From Nitrososphaerota archaeon (GTDB taxonomy: Archaea; Thermoproteota; Nitrososphaeria; Nitrososphaerales; JACPRH01), in assembly GCA_023379805.1 (NCBI GenBank), contig JAMCPI010000003.1, forward strand, positions 62,001 through 126,000: DNA of 64,000 bases. The letters run 5' to 3'. The notes below the pieces were generated by a model. That model did not search any database and was not told where the DNA came from. It saw only the letters and a list, made by a program, of their open reading frames with translations. Shown here piece by piece: positions 43,407-52,402 of the stretch. Within the stretch, counting starts at the first letter, position 1; the number at the start of each line of letters is the position of its first letter. A program made the position numbers and the translations under genes.

Positions 43407-44887
43407 GACTGGAACAGGCTACGATAACTAGGAATCTTGGCCTAATTCTACAGTTTAACGGCCTAATTTTTACCGTTCCAGCAGCATTCGCAATTTTGGC
43501 GAACGAAGAGCCTCAAGCAGTAGCCATCCTTTTAGCTGCGTTCATCTCGCTGGGGCTTGGTTTCATTTTCTCGAACTTTAAGGGTGAAGGAAAATTGGAT
43601 TACGGTAGCCTATCAGTACTAGTCGTCCTATCATTCATCATACTCGGTGCCATAGGTTCGATTCCGTACCTTTACCTTCATCAACAGCTCTTTCCAGATC
43701 AAAGTATTATTGCAAAGATCACCTCAAGCTACTTCGAAAGTATCTCTGCGATAACCACCACTGGTTTGACAGTTTTCGGTGATCCTGCTTTGCTTCCAAG
43801 ATCTTTGATTCTTTACCGAGCAATAACACAGTGGTTTGGCGGTATCGGTATAGTTTTCTTTATCCTCCTTTTCCTTAATTCGCCTAGCGCCTACTCAAGA
43901 GCACTGGATGCTTTCGGAGGTTTCGCGAGGCTTGCCCCCTCATCAAGGGGCACCTTCATACACGTCATGCGAATATACGCTATGTACACCGGTCTATTCA
44001 TACTCCTACTTGCAACTCTTGGCTTCATGAATCCTTTTGCGGCGGTGGTAATAACATTGACAGGACTATCAACAGGAGGTATGGCTCATACAGCAAATCT
44101 CGGTGGTGAGCTTACTCCAACAGCCTTCTGGCTAGTAGTTACTTTAATGATCGTAGGCGCCACAAGTTTTCCCATCCATGAACGGTTGTGGCGTAAAAAG
44201 ATGGGCGGAACATTCTCAACCGAGTTCAAGTTGTTCCTGTTTTATCTCGCCTTTGTCACGTTGCTCGCAGTTTCGCTTGCAAACACACAAAACCTGTCAG
44301 ATGTGGGTGGATTAGTCTTTCACATAGTATCGGCGGCTAGCACAACCGGTTTCCAGCTTGGGCAGTTAGTCACGTTGAATCCTATTGCGCGACTGATTCT
44401 GGCTTTGGTTATGTTCGTTGGAGGTTGCTCCTTCTCAACTGCTGGGGGAACCAAATTCATCCGGATGCTAGTTGCCTTTAAATCAATTCCTTGGCTGGTT
44501 AAAAGTAATGTTCTACCCTCCTCTGCAGTGACACTTGTGAAAATCGGGAAGAATCTATTCTTTGAAAAAGAAATCGCGTATGTAATGCTCACAATTTTCA
44601 CAGGGGTAGTAACCATAATGATAGGAAGCGCAATTTTGACACTGACGGGATCATCCTTTTTGAACTCTTTCTTTGAATCAATCTCCGCTTTTTCCAGCAC
44701 AGGGTTAAGCACTGGAATCACAAGCATGACAATGCCTGATTTCGCAAAGATAGTCCTCGTATCCGAAATGATAATGGGAAGGGTCGAGATCATCCCGGTA
44801 CTTATCACGATAAGATATGTGTACCTCAAACTAACCACTGCCAATGTACAGCCGCCGGCTCGTCTGACAAAGTCTACGGAGAGTTAG
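43403..44887 (+). CDS. trkH: TrkH/TrkG potassium transporter subunit
   Basis: 494 residues, about 12 helices arranged as four M1-pore-M2 repeats. Filter-like segments include SAITTTGLTVFGDP, TGLSTGGMAHTANLGG, AASTTGFQLGQ and SAFSSTGLSTGI, each with the conserved glycine. Imports K+ driven by membrane potential with the TrkA ring. Start is TTG or GTG-type, overlapping trkA. The family assignment is clear. Confidence 0.95.
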   Translation: MRLEQATITRNLGLILQFNGLIFTVPAAFAILANEEPQAVAILLAAFISLGLGFIFSNFKGEGKLDYGSLSVLVVLSFIILGAIGSIPYLYLHQQLFPDQSIIAKITSSYFESISAITTTGLTVFGDPALLPRSLILYRAITQWFGGIGIVFFILLFLNSPSAYSRALDAFGGFARLAPSSRGTFIHVMRIYAMYTGLFILLLATLGFMNPFAAVVITLTGLSTGGMAHTANLGGELTPTAFWLVVTLMIVGATSFPIHERLWRKKMGGTFSTEFKLFLFYLAFVTLLAVSLANTQNLSDVGGLVFHIVSAASTTGFQLGQLVTLNPIARLILALVMFVGGCSFSTAGGTKFIRMLVAFKSIPWLVKSNVLPSSAVTLVKIGKNLFFEKEIAYVMLTIFTGVVTIMIGSAILTLTGSSFLNSFFESISAFSSTGLSTGITSMTMPDFAKIVLVSEMIMGRVEIIPVLITIRYVYLKLTTANVQPPARLTKSTES

Positions 44888-44952
44888 CGCTAAGACACGT
44901 AACAAGCAAATGTAAGATTTCCCGCATTATTGGTGGGCTCGTTCTTCTAATG

Positions 44953-45633
44953 TTATGGTGAGCAGCATGAGATGTGCTGCTTGCTCTCCACTAGGTCTTT
45001 CCTCTCTTTTAGCTTACGATCTTCTTTGAGGCTTTCTATCTTGGAGGCTGAGCGGGTTTGATCGGTACTTTTGGTGCTTACCACCGCCCACCGAGCTATG
45101 AAGCCTTCGCCTTGACTTACCACGTTGAACCTTTGGAGCAGGTTGTGCCACTCATCTTCTCCTACTGTTCGCGGGTCTTTCCTTCGAAGCCTCTTTGTGA
45201 CACTCAGGTATGCTTTGCCATCAGGCTTCAATATTCGCTCTACTTCGCGAACTGCTCCTTCATGGTCTAGCATGCAGCAAAGCAGTCCATTTGAAAAAGC
45301 AAAGTCTACGCTAGCGTCAGGAATGAAGCTTAGATCTGCGGCGGAGGTCGTTCTAGCCTCTATAATATCCGAATAGTTATGCCTCTCTGCTTTACGAGTC
45401 AGGGCTTCGATTGTTTTACTGTCAAAATCAGCTGCATAGACTTGGCCCTCTTTTCCGACCATCTCAGCCATTGCAATCGTGAAGAAACCTGGACCCGACC
45501 CAATATCTGCAACGACTCGTCCTGCAGAGATGAACTTTGACAATATCTTCTTAGGGGGAAAGAAAAGTCGTCTCAGGAAATTGTCCGTCAAAAAGAGCGG
45601 AATACGTCTATCGCTAACCATCCTCAATACCAT
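44953..45633 (-). CDS. Class I SAM-dependent methyltransferase
   Basis: 226 residues. SAM-binding motif I VADIGSGPGFFTIAMAEMVG, motif II VYAADFDSKTIEAL and post-motif FSNGLLCCMLDHEGAVREVERILKPDGKAYLSV of UbiE/Methyltransf_11 type. An internal start at M5 (45621) is possible. C-terminal 60 residues are charged and not conserved-looking. Substrate cannot be predicted. Convergent with trkH. Confidence 0.85.
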   Translation of the reverse strand: MVLRMVSDRRIPLFLTDNFLRRLFFPPKKILSKFISAGRVVADIGSGPGFFTIAMAEMVGKEGQVYAADFDSKTIEALTRKAERHNYSDIIEARTTSAADLSFIPDASVDFAFSNGLLCCMLDHEGAVREVERILKPDGKAYLSVTKRLRRKDPRTVGEDEWHNLLQRFNVVSQGEGFIARWAVVSTKSTDQTRSASKIESLKEDRKLKERKDLVESKQHISCCSP

Positions 45634-46337
45634 GCACCTCTAGCTGCTCCACTTCAACCAAGCAACAATAATTATTAATACATTTATCTTCAATATAACC
45701 TAATTTAACCTCTACGTTCGTGCGCCGGCGCCACTGCTGCCATTGGCCGAGGGAGGGCTCTATATGCTAATGAAATGAGCGTAAGAATCCAGCTGACGTT
45801 CTAAGCAGATCGCACGGATCGGATCTTCGGTTTTGCAGTGTTTACTGGAAACGTTTGTTCTGCATGCAAGATTATCCCCCAATGCTTTCTTCTGCTAATG
45901 TGGCCGAACTGCTGTAAGGAGTGTTCTAAGCTGCAAGGCTTGTATTGATTGTTAGCTTGTCGCTGGTAGAATGGCTGTAGCATCGGCGCATTTAGTTAAG
46001 TTAGTTGATGTATAGTTACAGTTTGGGCGCCTAGAGAACCGCCATAACTATCCTGCTCCTTATCCTCCATTAAACAAAAACCAATACAGGTTTCAAATAG
46101 GCTCGTTATTGGTGCGGGGTGGGATTGCAATACCATTTTACTAGTAACGCTGCGATGCGGAAGAAATGTTTTCACTACATATCAAGTTCGCTGGTTCTTT
46201 CTTGAGCTCAATTAGGTTCAAATCTATAATCTACCTAACTTGGATAACCATACTTTCTTACATCAAACATGCATAGGTGTAAACAGGATACCTGAATAAT
46301 AACCAAAGTGACTGACTTCTATACGCCAGATAGGCTC
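45634..46337. other. About 700-base gene-poor region with a possible tRNA 3'-end fragment
   Basis: No supported gene. At 46110-46126 the bases tggtgcggggtgggatt match the minus-strand 3' end of the tRNA-Leu at 47544 (tggtgcggggggtgggatt) except for two missing G. A Cys-rich remnant frame (CSACK...CCKEC) is visible around 45830-45950 on the plus strand. AT-rich promoter-like bases for the methyltransferase lie at 45663-45700. Confidence 0.45.
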
Positions 46338-46406
46338 GGTTCTGTCCAATTATCTGGACATTGCATAGTCCGTTTACGCAGCTATGTCCAGAGGATTTTA
46401 CAGAAC
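46338..46406 (+). repeat. 69-bp palindromic element, copy 1 (inverted with copy 2)
   Basis: Exactly matches the reverse complement of 47466-47534 over 69 bases. The element itself is an imperfect palindrome: ggttctgt (46338-46345) with acagaacc (46400-46407) and tctggacat (46353-46361) with atgtccaga (46384-46392). Together with copy 2 it brackets the CDF gene. Confidence 0.9.
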
Positions 46407-46448
46407 CGGCATGTTCTTGCTTAGCCGGCATTCATAGACTGACTGGAG

Positions 46449-47399
46449 TCAGCTATCTTCATGTGGTTCGGCAGATATTATGAGGCTCTCCAATCCTTCT
46501 ACCTTCGTTCTTACTGTTTCCTGAATCTCTTCCTTTAACTTGGTCAGTTCGGCCACGGTTAGTTCTGGGTTGACTGTTATTATCATTTCACCGACTATGT
46601 AGGGCCCACTTTGTCTGAGTCTAACGGTTTTCAGGCGTACACCGTTAACTTTCTCGACCATTTGTTTTATCACAGCAACTACTTCAGGGTTATGCCAAGC
46701 ATCCAGAAGTATGAGCGTGGCTTCCTTGAGTATAGTTATTGACACTGTCGCAATTAATACGGCTACAATCATGGCTCCGATCGAGTCCATCTGCGTGAAA
46801 CCTAGAAAAGAGCCGAGGATGCTAAAGAACACTACAAAGGATGCTGAGCCATCCTTGATCGCGTTTGTCGCCTCAGCTTTGAGGGAGAGAAGGTTAGATT
46901 TGATAGCTATGCTTCTCTTGATGAACGCCAAGATAAGTGAAACGGTTCCAGATATGAGTGCGGTTGCCAGCGCTATCGCAGGTGATTCTATCGCTGTCGG
47001 TGAGAAGAACCTGAGATATGCATTGTAGAATGTTAGACCGCTCACCATTGCAAGTATTATGGCGATCAGAAATGCGGAAAGGTTCTCTGCACGGTAATAG
47101 CCGTAGTGGAATAGGCTATCGGCTTTCTTACGGCTTATCCGAATACCCAACCAAACTATTGTGGTTACGCTTGCGTCAGACATTCCGTCGATGCCGTCCG
47201 CCAACAATGAGAGGCTTCCAGAGATCTGCGCTATTATGAGTTCAGCAAAGCCTATGCTGCCGACGATGACTGCGGATAATAATGCAATTTTTTCCGCCTT
47301 CTTAACGTATGGGTTATGCTGCTGATGCTGTTGATGTTCGGACAATTTCCTTTCTTTATCTTCCTCATGTCGTGAAAATGGCCACGGAACGAGAAACAA
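46449..47399 (-). CDS. CDF family cation efflux protein
   Basis: 316 residues. A His/Gln-rich N terminus (EHQQHQQHNP) precedes the six-helix CDF core: LLADGIDGMSDASVT in helix 2, LFHYGYYRAENL in the loop, KAEATNAIKDGSASF in helix 5. The C-terminal dimer domain (about 225-310) is a single module. Exports divalent metals; the His-rich leader suggests metal capture. It differs from the htpX-linked CDF (single C-terminal module). The gene lies inside a unit bounded by exact 69-bp inverted repeats and ends 42 bases from one arm. Start is ATG; an in-frame earlier start is absent. Confidence 0.9.
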   Translation of the reverse strand: MFLVPWPFSRHEEDKERKLSEHQQHQQHNPYVKKAEKIALLSAVIVGSIGFAELIIAQISGSLSLLADGIDGMSDASVTTIVWLGIRISRKKADSLFHYGYYRAENLSAFLIAIILAMVSGLTFYNAYLRFFSPTAIESPAIALATALISGTVSLILAFIKRSIAIKSNLLSLKAEATNAIKDGSASFVVFFSILGSFLGFTQMDSIGAMIVAVLIATVSITILKEATLILLDAWHNPEVVAVIKQMVEKVNGVRLKTVRLRQSGPYIVGEMIITVNPELTVAELTKLKEEIQETVRTKVEGLESLIISAEPHEDS

Positions 47400-47465
47400 A
47401 TCTTTCTCTCAATTTCATGCGGCCTTTCCGGCCGCATACAAGAAATATAAAGTATTACATGGCCA

Positions 47466-47534
47466 GTTCTGTAAAATCCTCTGGACATAGCTGCGTAAAC
47501 GGACTATGCAATGTCCAGATAATTGGACAGAACC
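47466..47534 (-). repeat. 69-bp palindromic element, copy 2 (inverted with copy 1)
   Basis: Reverse complement of 46338-46406 with no mismatch. Ends 9 bases before the encoded CCA of tRNA-Leu (47544). Copies this long and identical imply recent duplication, gene conversion or a mobile origin. No coding capacity. Confidence 0.9.
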
Positions 47535-47543
47535 CTATTAAAA

Positions 47544-47691
47544 TGGTGCGGGGGGTGGGATTCGAACCCACGAACCCCTAAGAGACGGGATGTCTCATCG
47601 GCCATTTTTCTATCAGCCTCAGGTTGAGGCGATCTTAAGTCCCGCGCTTCCACGGCTTTTGCCCTCTTTGGCCAGTCTCGGCAACCCCCGC
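47544..47691 (-). tRNA. tRNA-Leu (TAA) with two introns
   Basis: Acceptor GCGGGGG with CCCCCGC, discriminator A, encoded CCA (47544-47546). T-arm gtggg-ttcgaat-cccac; long variable arm of about 14 bases, typical of Leu. Anticodon stem cggga/tcccg with loop ctTAAga (anticodon complement 47635-47637). A 42-base insert (47592-47633) follows position 37 and contains a gcctca/tgaggc stem. About 16 extra bases (47647-47662) lie between D-stem ggc and anticodon-stem; without them the D-arm reads gcc...ggc. The first intron is canonical, the second not; the second's splice points are uncertain. Confidence 0.85.
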
Positions 47692-47760
47692 CCGTTCTTC
47701 CGTCCGCTCAGCTATAGCGGCGGCTGACTTGTTATTTATCGTTTGATCTATGTTTTTGTG

Positions 47761-48303
47761 TTAAGGTCGGATTTTCTGGTTTACGTCGAATAGGAGTATT
47801 GAGGGTGGTAGGTCTAGGTGTAGTGTTTTGGGGTGGGGTGGTTTGAAGTCTAGGACGTGTACGAGGACTGATTTTCCTTTGCCTGTGCTGCCTAGGGGTC
47901 GGATTCTTCGGGTTTCGAGCCTGATTTCGGGATTGAAGAGTGCGTCGAGGCTGTAGTAGTATGTTTCGCCCCAGATGTCGAAGGAGTATTCGACTTTGAA
48001 GTAGGGGAGTGAGAGGGTGTTGCTCCGTGGGTATCGGGCTGAATGTACCGTTTCGTCTTCGTTGTAGAAGCGGCGGTGGAAGAGGTCGTAGAACGGTTTT
48101 ACAGCGTAGACGTTTACTCCTGCGCGTTTTCGAGTCAGCACTTTGTTGAACTTCTCAAATTCGCAGTCAGGGAGCTTGGAGACGGTGTGTTTAGCATCAT
48201 CATGCAGCCTGATGCTTCGCTTCACAATAATCTTGAAGTTGGTATCGATTAGTCGTCTCAGGTTTTCAACGAACTGGTGTTCATTGCATTCATAGGTTGG
48301 CAT
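47761..48303 (-). CDS. Unknown conserved-looking protein, second of an overlapping pair
   Basis: 180 residues from ATG 48303, which overlaps the stop of the upstream gene by 14 bases. Sequence begins MPTYECNEHQFVENLRRL. A beta-rich pattern with FNKVLTRKRAGVNVYAVKPFYDLFHRRF and YFKVEYSFDIWGETYYYSLDALFNPEIRLE is visible; no helices spanning the membrane. No family recognised. The longer frame opening at 48465 runs through the upstream gene and is unlikely. Confidence 0.55.
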   Translation of the reverse strand: MPTYECNEHQFVENLRRLIDTNFKIIVKRSIRLHDDAKHTVSKLPDCEFEKFNKVLTRKRAGVNVYAVKPFYDLFHRRFYNEDETVHSARYPRSNTLSLPYFKVEYSFDIWGETYYYSLDALFNPEIRLETRRIRPLGSTGKGKSVLVHVLDFKPPHPKTLHLDLPPSILLFDVNQKIRP

Positions 48304-48580
48304 CTTGCTCAAGTCTCCTAAGTGTCTTGACTGTTTCCGAGTCTCCGCATATTGTGACGATAGGGTCACGCAGATAATCCGCGTCCCCGATCTCATCAGA
48401 AATCGTGACTGTCTCACGTCCTTTCTTGAACACGTGCCTATCCCAGAACTTCGAGTCTGAGACAATGGTGGCTGCGGCGATCTCTGTAAAACCGAGGTTC
48501 AGAACCTGTTCTACTACAGTCTCCACTGGAGTGTAGAGTGCTATACTCTTCAACTGCGGTTCCAGAGGTTTCCTCGCCAT
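48290..48580 (-). CDS. Unknown small protein, first of an overlapping pair
   Basis: 96 residues (begins MARKPLEPQLKSIALYTPVE). Features an alpha/beta pattern: TVVEQVLNLGFTEIAAATIVSD, RETVTISDEIGDADYLRD, PIVTICGDSETVKTLRRLE. Could be a small Rossmann-like or ACT-like module. Its stop overlaps the next start by 14 bases, so they are cotranscribed. Function unknown. Confidence 0.5.
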   Translation of the reverse strand: MARKPLEPQLKSIALYTPVETVVEQVLNLGFTEIAAATIVSDSKFWDRHVFKKGRETVTISDEIGDADYLRDPIVTICGDSETVKTLRRLEQDANL

Positions 48581-48752
48581 CTTCCCTAGATGATACTCGT
48601 TTCAACTTACTAATAATTGTTACACTGTCGAGGAACTGTCTCAATGTGTCTCTCAACTAGTAACCGAAAACGCTGAGGAGTGAATACAATTATCTCAATG
48701 AAACCGGCAAATTCAAGTGTTAGCTCGGTATGACCCTTGCGTAGTGGATTAA

Positions 48753-49343
48753 ATGAAGCGAAGAACGTTGCTCCTCACTGTCCTCGTGGTTGTTGTTGCC
48801 GTTGCTGTAGTGTCAGCGTACCTTTTGATGCCGAAGGGCGATCAGGGGGCTGGCTCGAATCAAACGAGCAGTAACAGGATCGCAGTTATGGAGACAAGCA
48901 AGGGAACTATGGAGTTTGTGCTCTACGAGGATAAGGCGCCTATAACTACAAAGAACTTCATTACTCTCGCGAATAAAGGGTTTTACGACAACACCATTTT
49001 CCACAGAGTTGTACACGACTTCGTTATTCAGGGTGGAGACCCGACTGGAACAGGCATGGGCGGCCCCGGCTACACTATATCTGATGAATTCAAAACAGGT
49101 TTGAGCCATGATGCGAAAGGCATGCTCTCAATGGCTAACACCGGCCAACCGCACAGCAGCGGCTCACAATTCTTCGTCACATTAGTGCCGAGGCCAGATA
49201 TTGACGGCGGCTACTCTGTCTTTGGCAAACTAATCAAAGGTGAGAATGTCCTCGACGCAATCGGATCAGTGCCAACCAATCCGGCTAATGACAGACCAGT
49301 CCAGAATGTTACCCTAATCAAGGTAACCATACGAAGCCCGTAG
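48753..49343 (+). CDS. Cyclophilin-type peptidyl-prolyl isomerase with N-terminal anchor
   Basis: 196 residues. An N-terminal helix (LLLTVLVVVVAVAVVSAYLL, 5-24) and a Gly/Ser/Asn linker precede a cyclophilin domain: FHRVVHDFVIQGGDPTGTGMGG, catalytic FHR arginine, SQFFVTLVPRPDIDGGYSVFGK. Catalyses proline isomerisation outside the membrane, probably for secreted proteins. Only a single-letter change from bacterial PpiA-type motifs. Same envelope quality-control theme as HtrA and HtpX. Confidence 0.92.
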   Translation: MKRRTLLLTVLVVVVAVAVVSAYLLMPKGDQGAGSNQTSSNRIAVMETSKGTMEFVLYEDKAPITTKNFITLANKGFYDNTIFHRVVHDFVIQGGDPTGTGMGGPGYTISDEFKTGLSHDAKGMLSMANTGQPHSSGSQFFVTLVPRPDIDGGYSVFGKLIKGENVLDAIGSVPTNPANDRPVQNVTLIKVTIRSP

Positions 49344-49438
49344 ACGCAAACCTTCCGAAATCGCTTAGAACACTGACCTATTCTACTCACGCCGGAGTAG
49401 AGTCTGTCAGTGACTTGGGAACCAGCGAAATCGGCTTC

Positions 49439-50533
49439 TCAAGGTCTGTAAATAATTGTTCCTGTCTCTTTAGTTGTTCTCAGGCCATTATCCTGCTCTC
49501 GCAGTTTATCGGTAAACTCCTTTGAAGATAATCTTTCGAGGAATAGCTTTACGAGCGGTTTTCTCAGCCGCCTCTCCTCTATCACAAAGTCAAAGTTTTC
49601 TTGAGCTACAGGGATAAAGTCCAACTGGCGTGTCTGCGCGGCCTTTATACTAAAAGCTACATCAGCTTTACCGGTTGCAACCGCTTCAGCTGCTTCGCTG
49701 TGAAGCTTTACCTCGACCGGGTAACCTTTCACTTTTTCAGCGATACTTTTGAATTTGAGCCCCTTCTTCTCTCCGATTCTTCTTAGAATGATGTCTAGGA
49801 GTGTTCTCGTACCGGAGCCCAAAGGCCGATTAACGAACTTCACGTCACTTCTCAGCAGATCTTCGATTTCAGAGATATGTTTAGGGTTACCCTTCTTAAC
49901 GATTAGTCCCAGATCCCGCAGGTATCCTCTTACCAGAACTGCTCGGTTGCTCACCCAGTATCTCTTAAGAAAGGGCGTGTTGTATTCTCCTGTCTCCTCA
50001 TCCAAAAGATGAACTCCTGCAATATCTGTCTCTCCCAGCATAACTGCGGCTAATCCGCCGGAGGAGCCTACGCTGACAACTTCGTGGCTGAACTGCTCCT
50101 TCTTCAACATCATATCCACCAGCAGCCTAATGCCGGCGCAGTCACTCCCGATCACCGTAAACTCTGGGAGTTCAGTCTTCTTCGATTCGAAGATATCTCT
50201 TGCGTTAGCTGCAGCGGATCCTGATAAAAACTCTCCAACTTGGCGCTCAAGACCATAATAGTCTTCAAGTATCTTCAAGCCATCTTCAGTTAGCTTCGCA
50301 CCGCCTCCATACTCCCCTCCCTTCCTAGCCTCCACAAGATGCTCTCCAAGCACCGAACTCACCTGATCAATCGTATTCCACGCGTGAGCGTAAGAGATAC
50401 CTAGTGATCTCGCTGTAGCCATGAATGAGCCGAGTTTCTTGATTCCTTCAAGAATCTCCGCTTCCTGTCTGCCGAAGATACGTTTACCGTCTCCTTCAAG
50501 CCATACTTGGAAGCCAGGCTTCAGCTTATTCAT
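49439..50533 (-). CDS. ModE-like HTH fused to a substrate-binding-like domain
   Basis: 364 residues. N-terminal winged helix (residues 20-85) of ModE/LysR type: ILEGIKKLGSFMATARSLGISYAHAWNTIDQVSSVLGEHLVEARKGGEYGGGAKLTEDG. The remaining ~240 residues are a PBP-like domain (VIGSDCAGIRLLVDMML, VVSVGSSGGLAAVMLGETDIAGVHL, VNRPLGSGTRTLLD, KADVAFSIKAAQ) of the molybdate-type binding fold. It probably senses tungstate/molybdate or a molybdopterin-related ligand. Divergent from the tupA-like gene with a 75-base shared control region. Confidence 0.82.
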   Translation of the reverse strand: MNKLKPGFQVWLEGDGKRIFGRQEAEILEGIKKLGSFMATARSLGISYAHAWNTIDQVSSVLGEHLVEARKGGEYGGGAKLTEDGLKILEDYYGLERQVGEFLSGSAAANARDIFESKKTELPEFTVIGSDCAGIRLLVDMMLKKEQFSHEVVSVGSSGGLAAVMLGETDIAGVHLLDEETGEYNTPFLKRYWVSNRAVLVRGYLRDLGLIVKKGNPKHISEIEDLLRSDVKFVNRPLGSGTRTLLDIILRRIGEKKGLKFKSIAEKVKGYPVEVKLHSEAAEAVATGKADVAFSIKAAQTRQLDFIPVAQENFDFVIEERRLRKPLVKLFLERLSSKEFTDKLREQDNGLRTTKETGTIIYRP

Positions 50534-50608
50534 GGATATCTACACAGGTATTGATTCTCGATATACTTATAACTATAATTCGAGCGATATATTGGAGAGG
50601 ATATAACG
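50534..50608. promoter_or_regulatory. Shared control region of the ModE-like and tupA-like genes
   Basis: 75 bases, very AT-rich, with cgatatac (50560-50567) and cgatatat (50585-50592) half-sites and an inverted ctcga...tcgag pair around 50558-50583. TATA-like motifs face both ways. Candidate binding site for the divergent ModE-like protein. Confidence 0.45.
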
Positions 50609-51619
50609 ATGAAGGGTAAATATCTAGTTGGAATTATTGCAGTAATTGTCGCTGCCGCTGCAGCCTTTGCCTTCATAGGGCTAAACGGCCCGACCCAGTC
50701 AACTCCACCGGAGCGTCTTGTCATCGCGACCACAACCAGTACAGTGGACACGGGACTTCTTGATTATCTTAAGCCTAGCTTTGACAATAAGTTTCACGCA
50801 AATATGACTTGGCTCTACCTTGGCACGGGTCAGGCGTTAGCCGTTGCGTCACGAGGTGATGCGGACATTCTGCTTGTACACGACCGAGTCAGAGAGGACG
50901 CGTTTGTAAAAGCCGGTAACGGCACGCATCGAGTCACAGTAATGTACAACGACTTCGTTCTCATCGGCCCGCAGGATGATCCGGCGGGTGTAAAAGGGAT
51001 GAGCAATGTTACCGAGGCGTTCAAACTTATCGCAGCGAAGGGTGAAGCTGGTAAAGCGACCTTTGTTTCGCGTGGAGACAAGTCGGGAACCAATGCTCTT
51101 GAGCTGAGAATCTGGTCCTCGGCAAAGATAAACACAAAGGGGAAGCCATGGTATGTAGAGGCGGGGCAAGGAATGGGTCCCACCATTAAGATTAGTAACG
51201 AGAAACAGGCGTACACGGTGAGCGACAGAGGTACTTGGATTAAGCTGAAAGCTGAGATGGGTGATAATTTGAAGATGCAGATACTCGTCGAAGGCGATAA
51301 ATCCCTACTAAACCCATACGGAATCATACTGTTGAACGCAGAAAAGTATCCCAACATCAACTCGAAGCTTGCCGAGAAGTTCTTTCTCTTCATGATCTCT
51401 GACGAGGGTCAAGGATTGATCGCTAACTACAAAGTAGGTGGGAACCAACTCTTCTTCCCAATCTTCGGGAAACCAGAACAAATAGGACTACCGTCCGAGA
51501 AGAGCGAAGTTCAGTACTGGGCCCAGCAGTTAACATCGAACCAGATGAAGCCTCCGAACTGGGTTCAACAAATCATGGCCGTCGCCATCCCATCGCTCTT
51601 CACAGGCGACAAAAACTAG
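50609..51619 (+). CDS. tupA: Tungstate/molybdate ABC transporter substrate-binding protein (TupA type)
   Basis: 336 residues. Signal/anchor helix (5-26) then the TupA motif LVIATTTSTVDTGLLDYL that binds the oxyanion, with ADILLVHDR and FVSRGDKSGTNALELRIW further on. Captures tungstate (or molybdate) outside the cell. Followed two bases later by the permease gene. Regulated presumably by the divergent ModE-like protein. Tungstate preference is inferred from TupA similarity. Confidence 0.88.
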   Translation: MKGKYLVGIIAVIVAAAAAFAFIGLNGPTQSTPPERLVIATTTSTVDTGLLDYLKPSFDNKFHANMTWLYLGTGQALAVASRGDADILLVHDRVREDAFVKAGNGTHRVTVMYNDFVLIGPQDDPAGVKGMSNVTEAFKLIAAKGEAGKATFVSRGDKSGTNALELRIWSSAKINTKGKPWYVEAGQGMGPTIKISNEKQAYTVSDRGTWIKLKAEMGDNLKMQILVEGDKSLLNPYGIILLNAEKYPNINSKLAEKFFLFMISDEGQGLIANYKVGGNQLFFPIFGKPEQIGLPSEKSEVQYWAQQLTSNQMKPPNWVQQIMAVAIPSLFTGDKN

Positions 51620-51621
51620 AG

Positions 51622-52389
51622 GTGAATTGTCTGGGCGGCTGGGAAGAGATAGGCTTCGGGCTCATCAGGGCTTTGCAGCTAATCTTCTCAGGCGACCCAG
51701 AGGTTCTCCGAATAACACTCCTCTCTCTTAGAGTATCAGGCACCGCTACACTGCTAGGTGCTGCTATTGGCATACCGGTAGGTGCCTCGATAGCGCTGCG
51801 AAGGTTTCCTGCTAGAACGTTGCTGATAAGCTTAATCAACACACTGATGGGTTTGCCGCCGGTAGTTGTCGGGCTATTCCTTTACCTAATTCTTTCGAAC
51901 TTCGGTCCCATGGGCTTCCTACGGCTACTCTATACTCCTGAAGCGATGGTGCTGGCTCAACTGATCTTGGTAGCACCTATTACGGCCGGAGTCACACTCT
52001 CCGCAGTCTCTAACGTCGATGCCCGTTTGAAGGAAATGGCAGTCTCATTGGGTGCAGATTCTCTGCAAGAAGTCAGAATTATTCTGAGAGAGGCTCGTTT
52101 AGGACTATTGACCGCAATTATCGTGGGATTCGGATCAGCTATTTCAGAGGTTGGCGCAATAATGATGGTGGGCGGTAACCTACTCGGATATACAAGAGCT
52201 TTAACCACTGCCATTGTGCTTCTGACTAATCAAGGCGATTTTACCGAGGCAATTGCTCTAGGCATCATTCTTCTCGGCTTAGCTTTTGCTATCAATATCT
52301 TACTGACCTATCTCCAGCTCAGAACCAAAGCCGGACTGTTCGCTGCGGATTCGGATCAGCATCGTCACGTTGCACAATCTACGCGTTGA
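51622..52389 (+). CDS. tupB: Tungstate/molybdate ABC transporter permease (TupB type)
   Basis: 255 residues; start GTG. Six helices and the EAA-like loop VDARLKEMAVSLGADSLQEVRIILREA, plus SAISEVGAIMMVGGNL typical of TupB. Forms the membrane channel with TupA and TupC. Starts two bases after the tupA stop and is followed by the ATPase after 13 bases, so one operon. Confidence 0.88.
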   Translation: MNCLGGWEEIGFGLIRALQLIFSGDPEVLRITLLSLRVSGTATLLGAAIGIPVGASIALRRFPARTLLISLINTLMGLPPVVVGLFLYLILSNFGPMGFLRLLYTPEAMVLAQLILVAPITAGVTLSAVSNVDARLKEMAVSLGADSLQEVRIILREARLGLLTAIIVGFGSAISEVGAIMMVGGNLLGYTRALTTAIVLLTNQGDFTEAIALGIILLGLAFAINILLTYLQLRTKAGLFAADSDQHRHVAQSTR

Positions 52390-52402
52390 AGCTGATGTAA
52401 AG

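Noticed and set aside
45801-45983. 60-residue minus-strand frame in the gene-poor gap
   Set aside because: No family; a plus-strand Cys-rich remnant overlaps. Neither is supported as a gene.
48304-48465. Longer start of the 180-residue gene (to 48465)
   Set aside because: It would overlap nearly all of the upstream 96-residue gene; the ATG at 48303 gives a usual short overlap.
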